Of a stretch of DNA of 64,000 bases, positions 13,633-22,626 are shown in pieces. The DNA lies in the NCBI GenBank assembly GCA_034440635.1, contig JAOTON010002267.1, positions 714,501-778,500 of the forward strand, in the 5' to 3' direction. Position 1 is the stretch's first letter, and each line of letters starts with the position of its first letter. The notes below the pieces were generated by a model that worked only from the letters and a program-made list of their open reading frames with translations, had not been told where the DNA came from and made no database searches. The DNA is from Lepas anatifera (lineage: Eukaryota > Arthropoda > Thecostraca > Lepadidae). The position numbers and the translations under genes were made by a program.

Positions 13633-16600
13633 GATATATATATATATATAAGTTACAATGATGTTTAGGCGAATTTCAAAAACTAAATTTATAGAAAACA
13701 TTACATTGCACCACATAAAGCTTTCGTATTCACTTCATCAGTATGCAGCACAATAAGTGAATACGAAACGCGTTTATGTGGTGCAATGTAATGTTTTTAT
13801 AAATTTAGTTTTTAATTCCTAAATCTTGTAACTTATATTTGTCTATGACACAACATATATATACATATATATATATATATATAAACATACACTTTTCTAG
13901 AAAGGAACATAGGAAAAAGAAATGTCTAAGATTGATATGTATCCTGAGTTCGAGTGTGTCTTTTTGAACTGCTAACCGGTGCATAGATTTCTGCAGAAAG
14001 AAGAAATGGCTGCTCCTAAGCGTGTAATAGTCTTTTTGAACTTTTGTGCTTAAAAATGTGTCATAGCTGAGGATGACGTGACGTCGAAAGCACCTAACAT
14101 TGTGTTTATTTGTTCAACATTAATTCAGGTCTAAAATAAAAAATACCTTGGCAGATAAGGATCATTTTTAACATCAATTTAAAACTTATAATTATGATGA
14201 TGCTGCCAACATTGCTCTGCTTACTTACTATTCTCGAAAGCTTCAATGCTTAAAACCGAAATATTTTTAGGCGTTTTGCGCGTGAGCCTAGATAAAGAAG
14301 CCTGCATTTCTAAAGAGTTGGTTCACTCTATAGGTAGTGAACGATAAACATAAATAATTAGTTGGTTCAGAAAGTTTAAGCCAAAGATATAACTTCGGAT
14401 AATATGTTTTGGTCACAATAAATAATCAGACTAGATTTATTTTCCGCCATATTCAACCATGTTTCATGTAAGGGACATGGCTGTAAACGAGGGATGAATT
14501 CATGTCAGCTGAATTTCTTTGCAATATCATCATGTTTATGTTAGACAAACACCATGAACCATCGAAGAAAATTTCAGCCAACCTTGATTTCTCATTTTGA
14601 AATGTACACGTTTGCTTGGTTATCGCCCAAAAAGGCGTCTTACTAGTAAATTTCAGTTCTGCTCATGTTATCTGAACATCGAAGAATATCTCTCTGATTT
14701 TTTATCACACACTTGGGTGAGTGGAGTTTGATTTGTCATTATCTGGATATCTGAGCAATCATTCTCGATTTTTTCTACAAGCCTTTGGAAGGGATTTTCC
14801 TCAGTGTGTAATGCAGGCTGCGTGATCCAAGGATTAAGATAGGCGTGCGGATGGCACCTGTATGGAAGCTTTCTACTTCCATTTGAGGCCGCCAGGTTTC
14901 ATCATAAACGCGTACAGTATCCTTCCGCGGATAATTCCTTGGAGAGAAAGTAGCTAATAATCCATAAAATTGAAGCTGATTAGTCGGTATTTAGAGATGT
15001 TAATTCCCTTTAAGAAATGAGAAGTGGAGATGTGTTAACTGTCGTAACTGGATGTGGGACTTAACCTTGATAGCGAATCACATTTGTTCCAAAATTAGCA
15101 TTTAACGTTGATTGTTCTGTGCATGCAAGAACGGTACACCATGAAAATAACACATTCATTGTGTTTGGTTAAGTAGCTTAGCGGAACAAATTTGTTGTCA
15201 AACTTTGGATTTGTTAACTCCTTATAGCATCTGTATTGTATTGTGAGTCAGCAGATACGACTCATGGCGTCCTTTAAAAAAATGGGGAAACATAAACAAA
15301 ACCCGTTCTCTGCCTTAGGGCACTGTTCACTCCTTGCTAAATGTCTGTTTGGTGTCCACAGAAACGGTATCGTTCGATAAGTCCAGCAAGACGACAGACG
15401 CCAACTCTTCTGGTTCAGACCTCAAGGTAGAGATCCGCACGTCTTCATCGGGCTCAGGACAGGTGATCACAGACCGCTGGGATGGTCCCACCTACCCTGG
15501 TCACGGCAACGTGTACGAAGAACAAAACGACGTGCGGGCCTTTCCACCCTTCACAAAGGTTGGTCACCAAATGGCGAAGTGGGAGTTTAGGAATGATGTA
15601 AGAGTTATATCATAACAATCAAAAGTTAGCTGCTGACTTAAGACTGATTTATAAGACCTAACTAATGCTGAGATAGGTTCGCTCATCAATTAGCACAAAC
15701 TTTACTCCCGGGTAAATTGGTTGTTCAGTTACGATTGGCGATATCAGAGGCAATAAAACATCGATTATCAACGGCGGCGTCGTGATTGGCATTAACAGTT
15801 CAGGCGATGACGCATACTGAAAGCCGGCCGACGCATTCAATCAATTCTGGACGGGATCCTCCCGGGTCACTCAACCAGTTCTGGTAGAGGTCCTCTCGCG
15901 CTCACACAATCAGCTCTGGTAGAGATCCTCTCGGGTTTACACAGTCAGCTTTGGTAGAGGTCCTCTCGGGCTCAAAATCAATTCTGGTAGAAGTCCTCTC
16001 GCGCTCACACAATCAGTTCCGGTAGAAATCCTTTGGGGCTCACACCACCAGTTCTGGTAGAGATCCTCTGGAGCTCACACAATCATATCTGGTAGAGATC
16101 CTCCGGGGCTCACACAATCAGTCCTAAAGAGGGTTAGGAATGCTGCACGATATGAAAACTTGCAGTATAGCCAACAAAATATGTGTAGCTTCACAGAGAT
16201 GGAAACACTGCACTACTGTATCTTAAAAGACTAACTCATTTGTGCGATTTGATACTATTGATTGACGTGAGCTGGAAGGTACGAAGTAATTTTCTTGGAC
16301 CTACCAAGCTAAGTGCCTTATCAATATATAAGGTATTTTTGCCTTTTGTGTCCGGGCGTTGCTGGATAAACGTAGGAAATTTCCCAAAATTTAAATTGTT
16401 TCTACCCGAAAACTACACCTCTGATACCAGCCACCCTCCCTCGTTAGGATGCTGGATCCGCCTCCGGTGCGGTTTGGTTTGTGCGACAGGCACCGCCCCA
16501 ATAACAAGAAGCACAGAGCAGGACTGGAAGCAGTATCACAGACATGCGGCTCTCAACTACTTGCGGCGTCAATTACGAGATTGTGGCGATAAGAAGCGCT

Positions 16601-18596
16601 GCTACTAGTTTTTGTTTGATCCAGGCCTCGACAATTACAAATAATGCCTCGCCTAATGGAGCGAAACGCATACCACTGCCCAAATACAAGCTCGTTAAGG
16701 CGTGACGCTCTTTGGGCTTCAGTCACGCTTATGCTATGAATGCGGTTTTAATTGAATTGTGGTCTTTTGCGGTCTCATTTCGATACATTATATACACCTT
16801 TAATGTTTGGGCTTATCGATGCACCCACTGGTAGGGCCACGTGGCGTCACCAACTCTAGTTTTCTGGGTAAGGTATTTTGGATTATCAAATCATTCATCG
16901 CTCAGGAAATCCGCTGGACTTTGCATTAGGGTGAGCCGACTTGAAGGTAAACTCGTTTGCTACCATATCGCCTCATCATCACCAAATTTCATCAATGGGT
17001 CTGATCCCTGCCCCACACAGAAAAATTGCTGTCGATGTCCGGGCTGCGGCGATTGGGTTAGATCCTGAAATAGTTGAACACATTATGTCACCGCTTGCAT
17101 TCCGTGTTTCAAAGACAAGTCAAAATTCGCGGAATCTATTCTAAGCCATTTGTACAGAACATATGGAATCAAATCACTTAGATTCTTATTACAGAAATAC
17201 TAATAAGGTTTGTTGTTGTGCTCAACCAGCTCAAGTGTATAACATTGTCCTCACGAGTTTATTGTACACGTCTTTGACCGGAGAAATATTGAAGTTCTTA
17301 AAGCTTAGACTATTTGATATAAATTTGCTTTGTACGGAGCCACCACATTGCCTTTTTCGAGCGTTTGGAGTGGCTCAGACCAAAGGTGAGATTGAGATGG
17401 GGTGGGCCGTGTTTATCAGGTTGGACTGGCTAGAGGCCAGAAAAACCCCATCAAGCCAATACGGTCGGGAGAATCTCGAGGAACTAGAGGAATAGATAGT
17501 TTCTTTCCTATCCATCTACTTCCAGAAAAAACAGGGTCTGATACCCGGCTGGCTTAAAGGTGCTATTACCTTTACCCATAAAATGGCTTAAGTGGTATGG
17601 TACTAAATGGTACCCATACAATGGTTTTAAGTCCTTATTAAGTCATTTCATGTGGTTAGATGCACAACTTAACACCCGATTGCGTGCGTTGAGATAGTCT
17701 TTGATCATACAAATCCATAAAACATGTAGTTCTGTGGAATAGTTTTTTATCTCGAGGTGGAGGAATCAATTGGTGCACGTCGGAGACAATATATAATTGT
17801 TTCGGATCTTGGACAAATTTTCGTAGGAGTGACCATTGCATGAGACTCGTAAGATGTGTTTCCCTTGAAGGTTTCATGCTTCTCTAACTATCATTAGCTA
17901 ATGTTTCAGGACGCGATACCGGGCGAGGGGCCTGGTCTGTACGCGCCCTACGACACCAACAACTACATCCAGAAGCCCGGGCCGCACCAGAGGGTGCTTC
18001 ACGCCAGCACGCCCATCGAGTTCGGCGCACACTCCACGGATCAGCCTCCCGTCCATCCCAGCTACTACCCAGACGAAAACGCCGCGTGCCAGCAACGCTA
18101 CTACCCCGAGCAGACGGCGGCCGCGTCCTCTCCTTACGTGATGCTCAGCGGCCGCCCTGCTCAGGCACCGCCGCTTAGCCAGGCTGGCTACCCGCCAGCC
18201 CAAACGGCTACATTGCCATCAACGGCTCATCGTCCGAGCTACTGCTACTCCCAGGACGTGAGCGACGCCTCCAGCTCTTCCCACTCCCGCAGTGGCGGCA
18301 GCACTCTGCCCTATGACGACACCGTAGCCAGCGCCTCTGCCGGCAGAGCCGGGTACTACGCAGCGGCACCTCAGGCTGACTCGAGGTTAGCTCCGCGGCC
18401 GTTAGAGGGCCGCGTGCTGCCGGACGGTACGAACGCTGCCGACAGGGACCAGGGCAGGGATCGTGTGCGGCTGGGTAGCATGGGTCGGAGCAGGACTGGT
18501 GGGAGGTGTGGGGATCCAGGGCGACGCTCCAGCGTCGGGTTTGTGGAAGATGGGACGGCACAGCTGAAGTCGGGGAACCTGGCCACGCCCGTGTGA
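5062..18596 (+). CDS. Roughest/kirre (IrreC, Neph)-like Ig cell-adhesion receptor, 3' part
   Basis: Single-pass cell-surface adhesion protein; family members (fly roughest and kirre, vertebrate Neph) mediate cell recognition in muscle fusion, eye patterning and filtration slits. Five exons join in frame (5062-5320, 5711-5869, 7692-7814, 15362-15558, 17910-18596) to give 474 residues to the stop. Seen in order: the end of one Ig domain (GQYECR), a complete last Ig domain (LECNIASVP to YNCSVSNAYG, residues about 50-135), a membrane helix (about 144-167), a basic stop-transfer (RHHRRSK), a cytoplasmic SDLKVEI motif typical of the roughest/kirre tail, and a tyrosine- and serine-rich tail ending in TPV, a class I PDZ-ligand form like the C-termini of this family. 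Signal peptide and earlier Ig domains are missing from what I can recognise. I cannot tell roughest from kirre. Confidence 0.85.
5711..5869 (+). CDS. Adhesion receptor exon: second half of the last Ig domain
   Basis: Acceptor CAG ends at 5710 and donor GTGAGG starts at 5870. Both introns are phase 1, matching the exons either side. The reading frame gives the D-x-G-x-Y-x-C motif of an Ig F strand (DFGLYNCSVSNAYG), a classic end of an extracellular Ig domain just before the membrane. Confidence 0.9.
5870..7691 (+). other. Intron of the adhesion gene
   Basis: No repeat or exon recognised inside this 1.8 kb intron. It is AT-rich compared with the exons. Confidence 0.6.
7692..7814 (+). CDS. Adhesion receptor exon: transmembrane segment
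   Basis: Acceptor TTGCAG ends at 7691 and donor GTAAGT starts at 7815, both phase 1. The exon codes for a short acidic juxtamembrane piece, about 24 hydrophobic residues rich in isoleucine (VILTIIIGAIIIIITISLVV), and a basic stop-transfer stretch RHHRRSK. This places the N-terminal Ig part outside and the rest inside the cell. Confidence 0.9.
7927..8775 (+). mobile_element. TTAA element, family A (copy A-2)
   Basis: Complete 849-bp copy with TTAA at both ends. It has the duplicated terminal motif and the GGGTACCC-centred palindrome at the left, and the single motif at the right end. It lies in the 7.5-kb intron of the adhesion gene, 112 bp after the membrane exon. Many TGACC/GGTCA half-sites, no coding capacity. 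Confidence 0.9.
8776..9801. other. Intron sequence, nothing recognised
   Basis: AT-rich intron of the adhesion gene without a repeat or exon that I can recognise. Confidence 0.5.
9802..10984 (+). mobile_element. TTAA element, family D (copy D-1)
   Basis: Left end TTGA (a decayed TTAA), then two copies of a C/G-rich terminal motif around GAGCCACCTTCACC, and a palindrome centred on GTGTTTGAACAC. The right end has a GC hairpin, the palindrome again as GTGTTCAAACAC, and an exact TTAA at 10981. The interior has AGGTCA half-sites, including a TGACCT-AGGTCA pair. A truncated SINE (10675-10743) is inserted inside. This is the most complete D copy. Confidence 0.85.
10675..10729 (-). mobile_element. 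5'-truncated tRNA-derived SINE fragment
   Basis: A 55-bp piece of the same SINE seen at 33890-34076: the AAT-rich tail and the central domain reading GTTTAACGACGCACC on this strand. It is bounded by a perfect 14-bp target-site duplication (TCGAAATTGATCAA at 10661-10674 and 10730-10743), so it is a true retroposition event truncated during insertion. Confidence 0.85.
10985..11564. other. Intron sequence, nothing recognised
   Basis: AT-rich stretch between the family D element and the Penelope-like complex. No feature seen. Confidence 0.5.
11799..11848. repeat. (TA)n microsatellite
   Basis: About 50 bp of pure TA repeat inside the Penelope-like complex, next to a ribozyme foldback. Confidence 0.95.
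11906..11951 (-). ncRNA. Second hammerhead-like motif, opposite strand
   Basis: The left half of the foldback read on the minus strand gives the same core boxes (CTGATGA at 11935-11941 and CGAAA at 11922-11926), the same ACGCGT stem III and a partly paired stem I. It faces the plus-strand motif head to head, sharing the TTGCAC/GTGCAA hinge. Confidence 0.55.
11945..11994 (+). ncRNA. Hammerhead ribozyme, type I-like
   Basis: Core boxes CTGATGA (11956-11962) and CGAAA (11971-11975) with the minimal stem III ACGCGT and a predicted cleavage site after 11981. Stem I pairs TTGCAC with GTGCAA and ATA with TAT across an internal loop. A two-base-pair stem III is characteristic of the ribozymes in Penelope-like elements. 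Stem II (between the boxes) is only weakly paired, which is the main doubt. Confidence 0.7.
12071..12106. repeat. (TA)n microsatellite
   Basis: About 36 bp of TA repeat separating the first foldback from an imperfect palindromic block (12110-12478). Confidence 0.95.
12110..12478. repeat. Imperfect long hairpin within the Penelope-like complex
   Basis: The two sides are inverted copies: GAACTGGTTTAATTTCATG near the left end matches CATGAAATTAAACCAGTTC near the right end, and GATGAGCTTC matches GAAGCTCATC further in. No protein recognised; probably an inverted partial copy of element sequence. Confidence 0.6.
12495..12534. repeat. (TA)n microsatellite
   Basis: About 40 bp of TA repeat bordering the inverted copy of the endonuclease end. 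Confidence 0.95.
12739..13560 (+). pseudogene. Penelope-like element GIY-YIG endonuclease, broken
   Basis: The upstream part (to about 13072) gives the linker FINYTLSKQIQGIIR, a Cys-rich CHACECG group, then VVYKATCTKC and YSYVGESKRPIRYRLKEH, the VY...YVGE core of Penelope GIY-YIG domains. The downstream part (13340-13560) gives KIKESIFIRDLEPKMN, the conserved C-terminal Glu motif region. The gene is dead: there is a TAG within the Cys-rich part (at about 12928), the 13069-13338 insertion splits the domain, and the frame is disturbed after it. Confidence 0.8.
13069..13338. mobile_element. Small hAT-like non-autonomous element inside the endonuclease
   Basis: A 270-bp insertion with inverted ends CAGGGGGCGTAG and CTACGCCCCTG, the terminal type usual for hAT-related MITEs. 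The flanking 8-mers ATGCTCAC and ACGCTTGC agree at 5 of 8 bases, consistent with a decayed 8-bp duplication. It has no coding capacity and breaks the endonuclease reading frame. Confidence 0.65.
13655..13815. repeat. Second foldback with decayed hammerhead motifs
   Basis: An inverted repeat of the same type as 11860-12060. The minus-strand half keeps CTGATGA but has lost bases in the stem III region (GAAAG CTTT instead of GAAACGCGTTT). The plus-strand half has lost most of CTGATGA but keeps CGAAACGCG. Neither looks functional. Confidence 0.65.
14151..15361 (+). other. Intron sequence, nothing recognised
   Basis: AT-rich part of the 7.5-kb intron with no repeat or exon seen; it ends at the CCACAG acceptor. 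Confidence 0.5.
15362..15558 (+). CDS. Adhesion receptor exon: first cytoplasmic part
   Basis: Acceptor CCACAG ends at 15361 (phase 1) and donor GTTGGT starts at 15559 (phase 0). The peptide contains SGSDLKVEI, matching the SDLKV motif of the cytoplasmic tails of roughest and kirre, followed by a serine-glycine run and a tyrosine in NVYEEQ. The preceding intron is about 7.5 kb and filled with mobile elements. Confidence 0.85.
15839..16128. repeat. 35-bp minisatellite, about 8 units
   Basis: Direct tandem units of 33-35 bp built around CTGGTAGAGATCCTCTCGGG followed by CTCACACAATCAG. Units differ at a few positions each. It lies in the last intron of the adhesion gene. Confidence 0.9.
16129..17909 (+). 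other. Rest of the last intron
   Basis: No repeat family or exon recognised. Short open frames are present but resemble nothing known and lack splice support. Confidence 0.5.
17910..18596 (+). CDS. Adhesion receptor last exon: tyrosine/serine-rich tail and stop
   Basis: Acceptor TTTCAG ends at 17909 (phase 0), and the frame runs 228 codons to TGA at 18594-18596. The tail is rich in tyrosine, proline, serine and alanine, with several Tyr-Pro and Tyr-Tyr groups that could be phosphorylated. It ends in ATPV, a class I PDZ-ligand form. GC content is much higher than in the flanking introns, as in the other exons. Confidence 0.85.
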   Translation, partial: DAIPGEGPGLYAPYDTNNYIQKPGPHQRVLHASTPIEFGAHSTDQPPVHPSYYPDENAACQQRYYPEQTAAASSPYVMLSGRPAQAPPLSQAGYPPAQTATLPSTAHRPSYCYSQDVSDASSSSHSRSGGSTLPYDDTVASASAGRAGYYAAAPQADSRLAPRPLEGRVLPDGTNAADRDQGRDRVRLGSMGRSRTGGRCGDPGRRSSVGFVEDGTAQLKSGNLATPV

Positions 18597-18709
18597 CCGG
18601 AGCGCAGCCTACTCTGTCGCCGCTGCGTGCTTGTGAACGCTTCTGTGCCACCACCGGAGTTAAAAAGGTGGATTAGTCACTTGTTGCTGGCTTGAGACAC
18701 TCGAGGACC

Positions 18710-18715
18710 AATAAA
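18710..18715 (+). terminator. Polyadenylation signal AATAAA (proximal)
   Basis: First AATAAA after the stop codon at 18596, 114 bases downstream. Confidence 0.6.
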
Positions 18716-20186
18716 GAGCAGCCTTCGATCGGACTACCCCGGTGCATGAGGGGGCAGCGCTATTGTCCTTGCCACGTAACTTTGAATGGTGGTTCTTGTC
18801 GCTGATTGCCTTTTAGGCTCTGCTGTTTTCTCATTTGCTGAAATCCGTTTAAAAACCAAAGAAATAATTTTGATAAATTATTTAAGGATCATTCATATTC
18901 TATTACAAGCGTTGATTTCCATTTTTGGTCGATATTTTTTCAGCTGGGTTTGACCCGTAATGTCATTAGTGCGGTTTGTTTGATCAGGCGTACCTACCAA
19001 TTCCTGCCTTACCTGCGATCTGCCTATGAGGCTCAGCTCCGTTCGTGTGTGTTCGTTTCAACGCCAATGAATATCCCACTGTCATCAGAAATGTGTGTGC
19101 GTGTGTGGATGCCGGTAAACATATTCTGACACCGGGATAATGTCGACGCGATGTAGGGGGGCTTGTGTGTGCCCGTTTAAATAACGTCGCCGTGAAAGTG
19201 AGTGAGTTTGCTTGTTATGCAATACGACATGACAAATGTGTTTTTTATCACATGTGTTTGTAGCTAGCTTACATGTACATATGTTTTTATGTAAACATTT
19301 TTAAGCAGCCGTTATGAAGGTATGATTTCGAGCGGACCAACTAGAGGCGTAGGCTAAAATTTGACAATGGGGTATTGCATCTCGGGCCCGTTTAGGCTTC
19401 ATTCAGCTGTAATGACACAGCTTGGCCAAATGGGGGTTCATGGCCCTTTTGGTATTGAACCCTCATCATTCATTGGACCATGTCCAATGCCCATGGTAAC
19501 GCTACTGAGACCAACCTTTTCGGCGGTTTAAACTCTCGCTGCCAAAAAATTGTACGGAGAAAGTGCACAAATTGGGACAGTCCTATGACAACTAGATTGC
19601 TGATCAATTGCTGGCCCGACTATTTATATCCCATATCGTGTTGATGGTCAGTTCACCGCTACATCAATTCGCGTTCTCATGTTAATCATAGTCCTTTGAC
19701 TTCCTCTGCGGTGGGTAGATACCGTCTAGGGCAGAAAATGTTTTTTTTTAAGTCGCCTTTTCAGCCGGTTAGACCAGTACGGTAGAATTGATCGCTGCTT
19801 CATTCATGTATTTCATTGTGGTACCAGATGCATGTCAAATGGCTTTGCTGCTCTTAAAATGAAATCGAGGCTAAGAATGAGCCCTGTCACTGGTTTTAAA
19901 ACAAGGAGAAAGCTGTAGGCTTGCAGGATATATCTAACTTTGGTCTCTGTTTTCTTTAGTTGTGTGAGCGAGAAAGATTACTGTCTTCGTGGTCGTTCTT
20001 TGGTCCTGTCTGTTTTGGCCGACAAATCATCAAGAACTGAAAAAATGGACACCAGCTGAGTAACGCTGCTACGTGTACCTCATTGACTTAGTCATTGAAC
20101 CAGCCCCCCCCCCACACTCCTGAGCTGCGCGAGGCTCCACCGTCACAGTGATGCTGATGATGACCATGTGCCTGTGATAAACTGTA

Positions 20187-20192
20187 AATAAA
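20187..20192 (+). terminator. Polyadenylation signal AATAAA (distal)
   Basis: Second AATAAA, in a GTAAATAAAC context, followed within 30 bases by GT-rich sequence. It could end a long 3' UTR isoform. Confidence 0.45.
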
Positions 20193-20295
20193 CTCGTATA
20201 AGAAAAACTTGTCGTAGGGTGATCACAGCGGTGTTGCTTGGGAGGAAGTTAGATGTTTTGGATTGATGTGAAGAAGGAAGCAGGAAACCTTCCAC

Positions 20296-20755
20296 TTAAT
20301 ACACGCCAGTATAGGATTTAACGCCACCTTCCCGTTATGGAGGAGAAAGACAGGGATGGGGGATGGTAGCGAAAGGCGGAACACGGTATTGAATAGTGTG
20401 CCTCTGCCGAAATTGTATGTTCAGTCTCTTGGACAAGTCATTTTTCAGGCCACGAGAGTCCAAAGTCGAATCCTATACGGATTATATGGAAACTTAGTTG
20501 TGTGTCATACCGCTAACTGAGCAGAAGCAAGGAAAAAACTGATGAAGCTTCCCGTGCAGCCTCTTCAAATGGTGCAGCGTGCGACCTTATTCTGGAATTG
20601 GCCAAACCACAGGTCAGGCCAAGATACACCTGGGTCATAGTGCATTGTTGGAAGGGACCCCAATAAAAATAAATGCATAAAAGCTGCAGTGGAAGGGCGA
20701 GCGTAATGATGCCAGCATAAACACTATATCCAAATGTCCGGCGAGGCTATCGAGC
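20296..20755 (+). mobile_element. Old, diverged TTAA element remnant
   Basis: Starts TTAATACACGCC and has GCCACCTTC in the expected left-end position, a GGTAGCGAAA-like stretch and later an ACAGGTCAGG half-site. It resembles the A/D left-end plan but is too diverged to assign. Confidence 0.4.
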
Positions 20756-21512
20756 TTAACCCTCGCTCCGGTGGGGGGTGTTTAAACACCCCCTCGGGTT
20801 TTTCCGGCGGCACGAAAAAACGGCGGCACAAAGCGCCGCCATACTTGGCCCACCTTATCCTTGATCTATTCTGCAACCTTCCCCAAAATTTTAAGTTTGG
20901 GTCATCTTAAATCAGGTCACCAGCGCAGGTCAAGTAGCCTCACCTCAAAAAATGTTTAAGGTGGCATAAGTAAAAAATGTGTGAATCTATTGGATTGAAA
21001 CTCATAAAACATAATGGCCCCACCGATTTTACATATCGATGACCTAAGACCAAGTACGGACCATGAACTCTCCATTGGAAATACATGGGAAAAACAGAAA
21101 TTGGGCTATATTTGTGTAGATAAAGCTAATAATACCTTCATATTCTCCAGTTCGAAGTAACCCGGGAACCTTTCCAGGTTCATGTTTCAATTTTTGACCG
21201 GTGACCTTTAATAGGTCATCTGGAGCTACTTAATCAGTTTTCAGGCTTAGGTCAATAACTTTGCATGAAATTATGATACCGCTTTTATTTTCATACCATT
21301 GCGTTTGGATTGCTATTGCGAGTCGATTTTCGATTGATATGCATATTGACTGTTTTAGGTTCAAAAGTGACCTTGACCTGTCCCGAGGACCGGTCATTTT
21401 TGTGTTGTGACCTAGTATGGTCATATCATACATCATGCGATTTGCCGTGACGAGAGGAAGCGAATGGTACCTACAAAATGATTCTAACTCAACTCTGTCA
21501 GATACTAGAGCC
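20756..21512 (-). mobile_element. TTAA element, family D (copy D-2), truncated
   Basis: Begins with TTAA and the right-end palindrome GTGTTTAAACAC followed by the CGGCGGC/GCGCCGCC hairpin, so it reads on the minus strand. Homology to the other D copies stops near 21512, so the left end is lost. Confidence 0.8.
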
Positions 21513-22626
21513 TTAATCCTATTAGTACAGGAGGGCTCCAGAAGCCTCCATGGTTTTCTTGTGGCTTGGTTAAACCTGAATAGATATCGCTTTATACTTT
21601 TTGACTTTTCCTAAAAATCAATTTGGCATCAAGCAGAATTTAAAAGAAAATTCTAAGTGGTCCATGGGCGACTCCAGGGACATGTTTTGGGGGCATGTAA
21701 GCCGGCTATGAGAAGAACTAGCTCAGCTGTGACTTACTCTATTTCTGGTACAAAATCCCTTGCTTTTTTGCGCAATGCAATTGCAATGATTGCTTCGTTA
21801 CTTTATCAATGTGGTCATATCCCTGCTTACTTTGTGTTTTTGTGTTCCAAGGGCGGTTTCAGAGGTATATAATTGGGGACATTACATATCCGTTGCACAA
21901 TGCTCTTTTCCACCAAGAGCGGATCCAGGAGAAAAACTGCGGGAATAATGTTCATATTTAAGGAGACATGTACATCAATAGTGTGATTTCATTAGAACTT
22001 TGGAGATTGTTTGGCCTTTGTTTTGTATCAATATTTGATACTTTCTGATGGTTTATGCCAGTGGCGATGTCAGACCATAATTTGAGTCGGCTAACTGGAA
22101 AAAACTACTAAGTATAATATCGTATTGAAACAGTTGATTATGAATTCATGAGGATGTTGATCCAGGCTAACCACCGTGTGGATACATCTTACCGTCCGTA
22201 GTTTCAGACGCTTTGGTATAACTTACATTGTCATATTGAGCATATTGAAGTACAAACAGTTACCGCGGCGCTGTTATCGCACTGAGGCAGCATTGTCAGC
22301 GGCGCCATGGGACCGGACATTGCCTCATCTCACGCCGGCCCACCAACCCTTTGAAGCTGTTATCTTCCCCTCCCAACGTATGCACGCCGGAAGTGTTGAC
22401 ACTCAGTGGCGGATCCAAGAATACATTTCGAGGAAAGAGGGGGCTAAGGGCGTGAGAGCAGCAATTTATAAGGAGATGCTAACAATTAAGATTTATGATT
22501 TCATTAGTTTACTTCGTTTTTCTGCTCCCGAAACCGACTATGAATTAGCATTAAAATACATACGTACAAAATGTCAGTTGTATCAGAATCAACATTTCGC
22601 AGGTCAAATTTGGAGAACCAAGCCTC
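21513..22626. other. Mixed non-coding stretch
   Basis: No gene seen. It holds two isolated GCGGATCCAGG-type motifs (near 21919 and 22405) that look like single ends of hAT-type elements. Confidence 0.4.

Larger units (their letters stand above)
11565..14150. mobile_element. Penelope-like retroelement complex, decayed and palindromic
   Basis: A large imperfect palindrome. 11565-11795 is repeated inverted at 13895-14150, and 12541-12700 is an inverted copy of 13450-13600. AT dinucleotide tracts separate the blocks, and each half contains a foldback with hammerhead ribozyme motifs. Between the arms lies the end of a Penelope-type GIY-YIG endonuclease (12739-13560). Inverted partial copies, terminal ribozymes and a C-terminal GIY-YIG domain are the known structure of Penelope-like elements. 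The reverse transcriptase is absent here. Confidence 0.8.
18597..20220 (+). other. 3' UTR and downstream flank of the adhesion gene
   Basis: Free of recognisable transposons, unlike its surroundings. Two AATAAA signals (18710 and 20187) suggest a short 3' UTR of about 130 bases and a possible long one of about 1.6 kb. Confidence 0.5.

Noticed and set aside
15839..16128. CRISPR-like array
   Set aside because: The units are contiguous without unique spacers, in a eukaryotic intron; it is a minisatellite.
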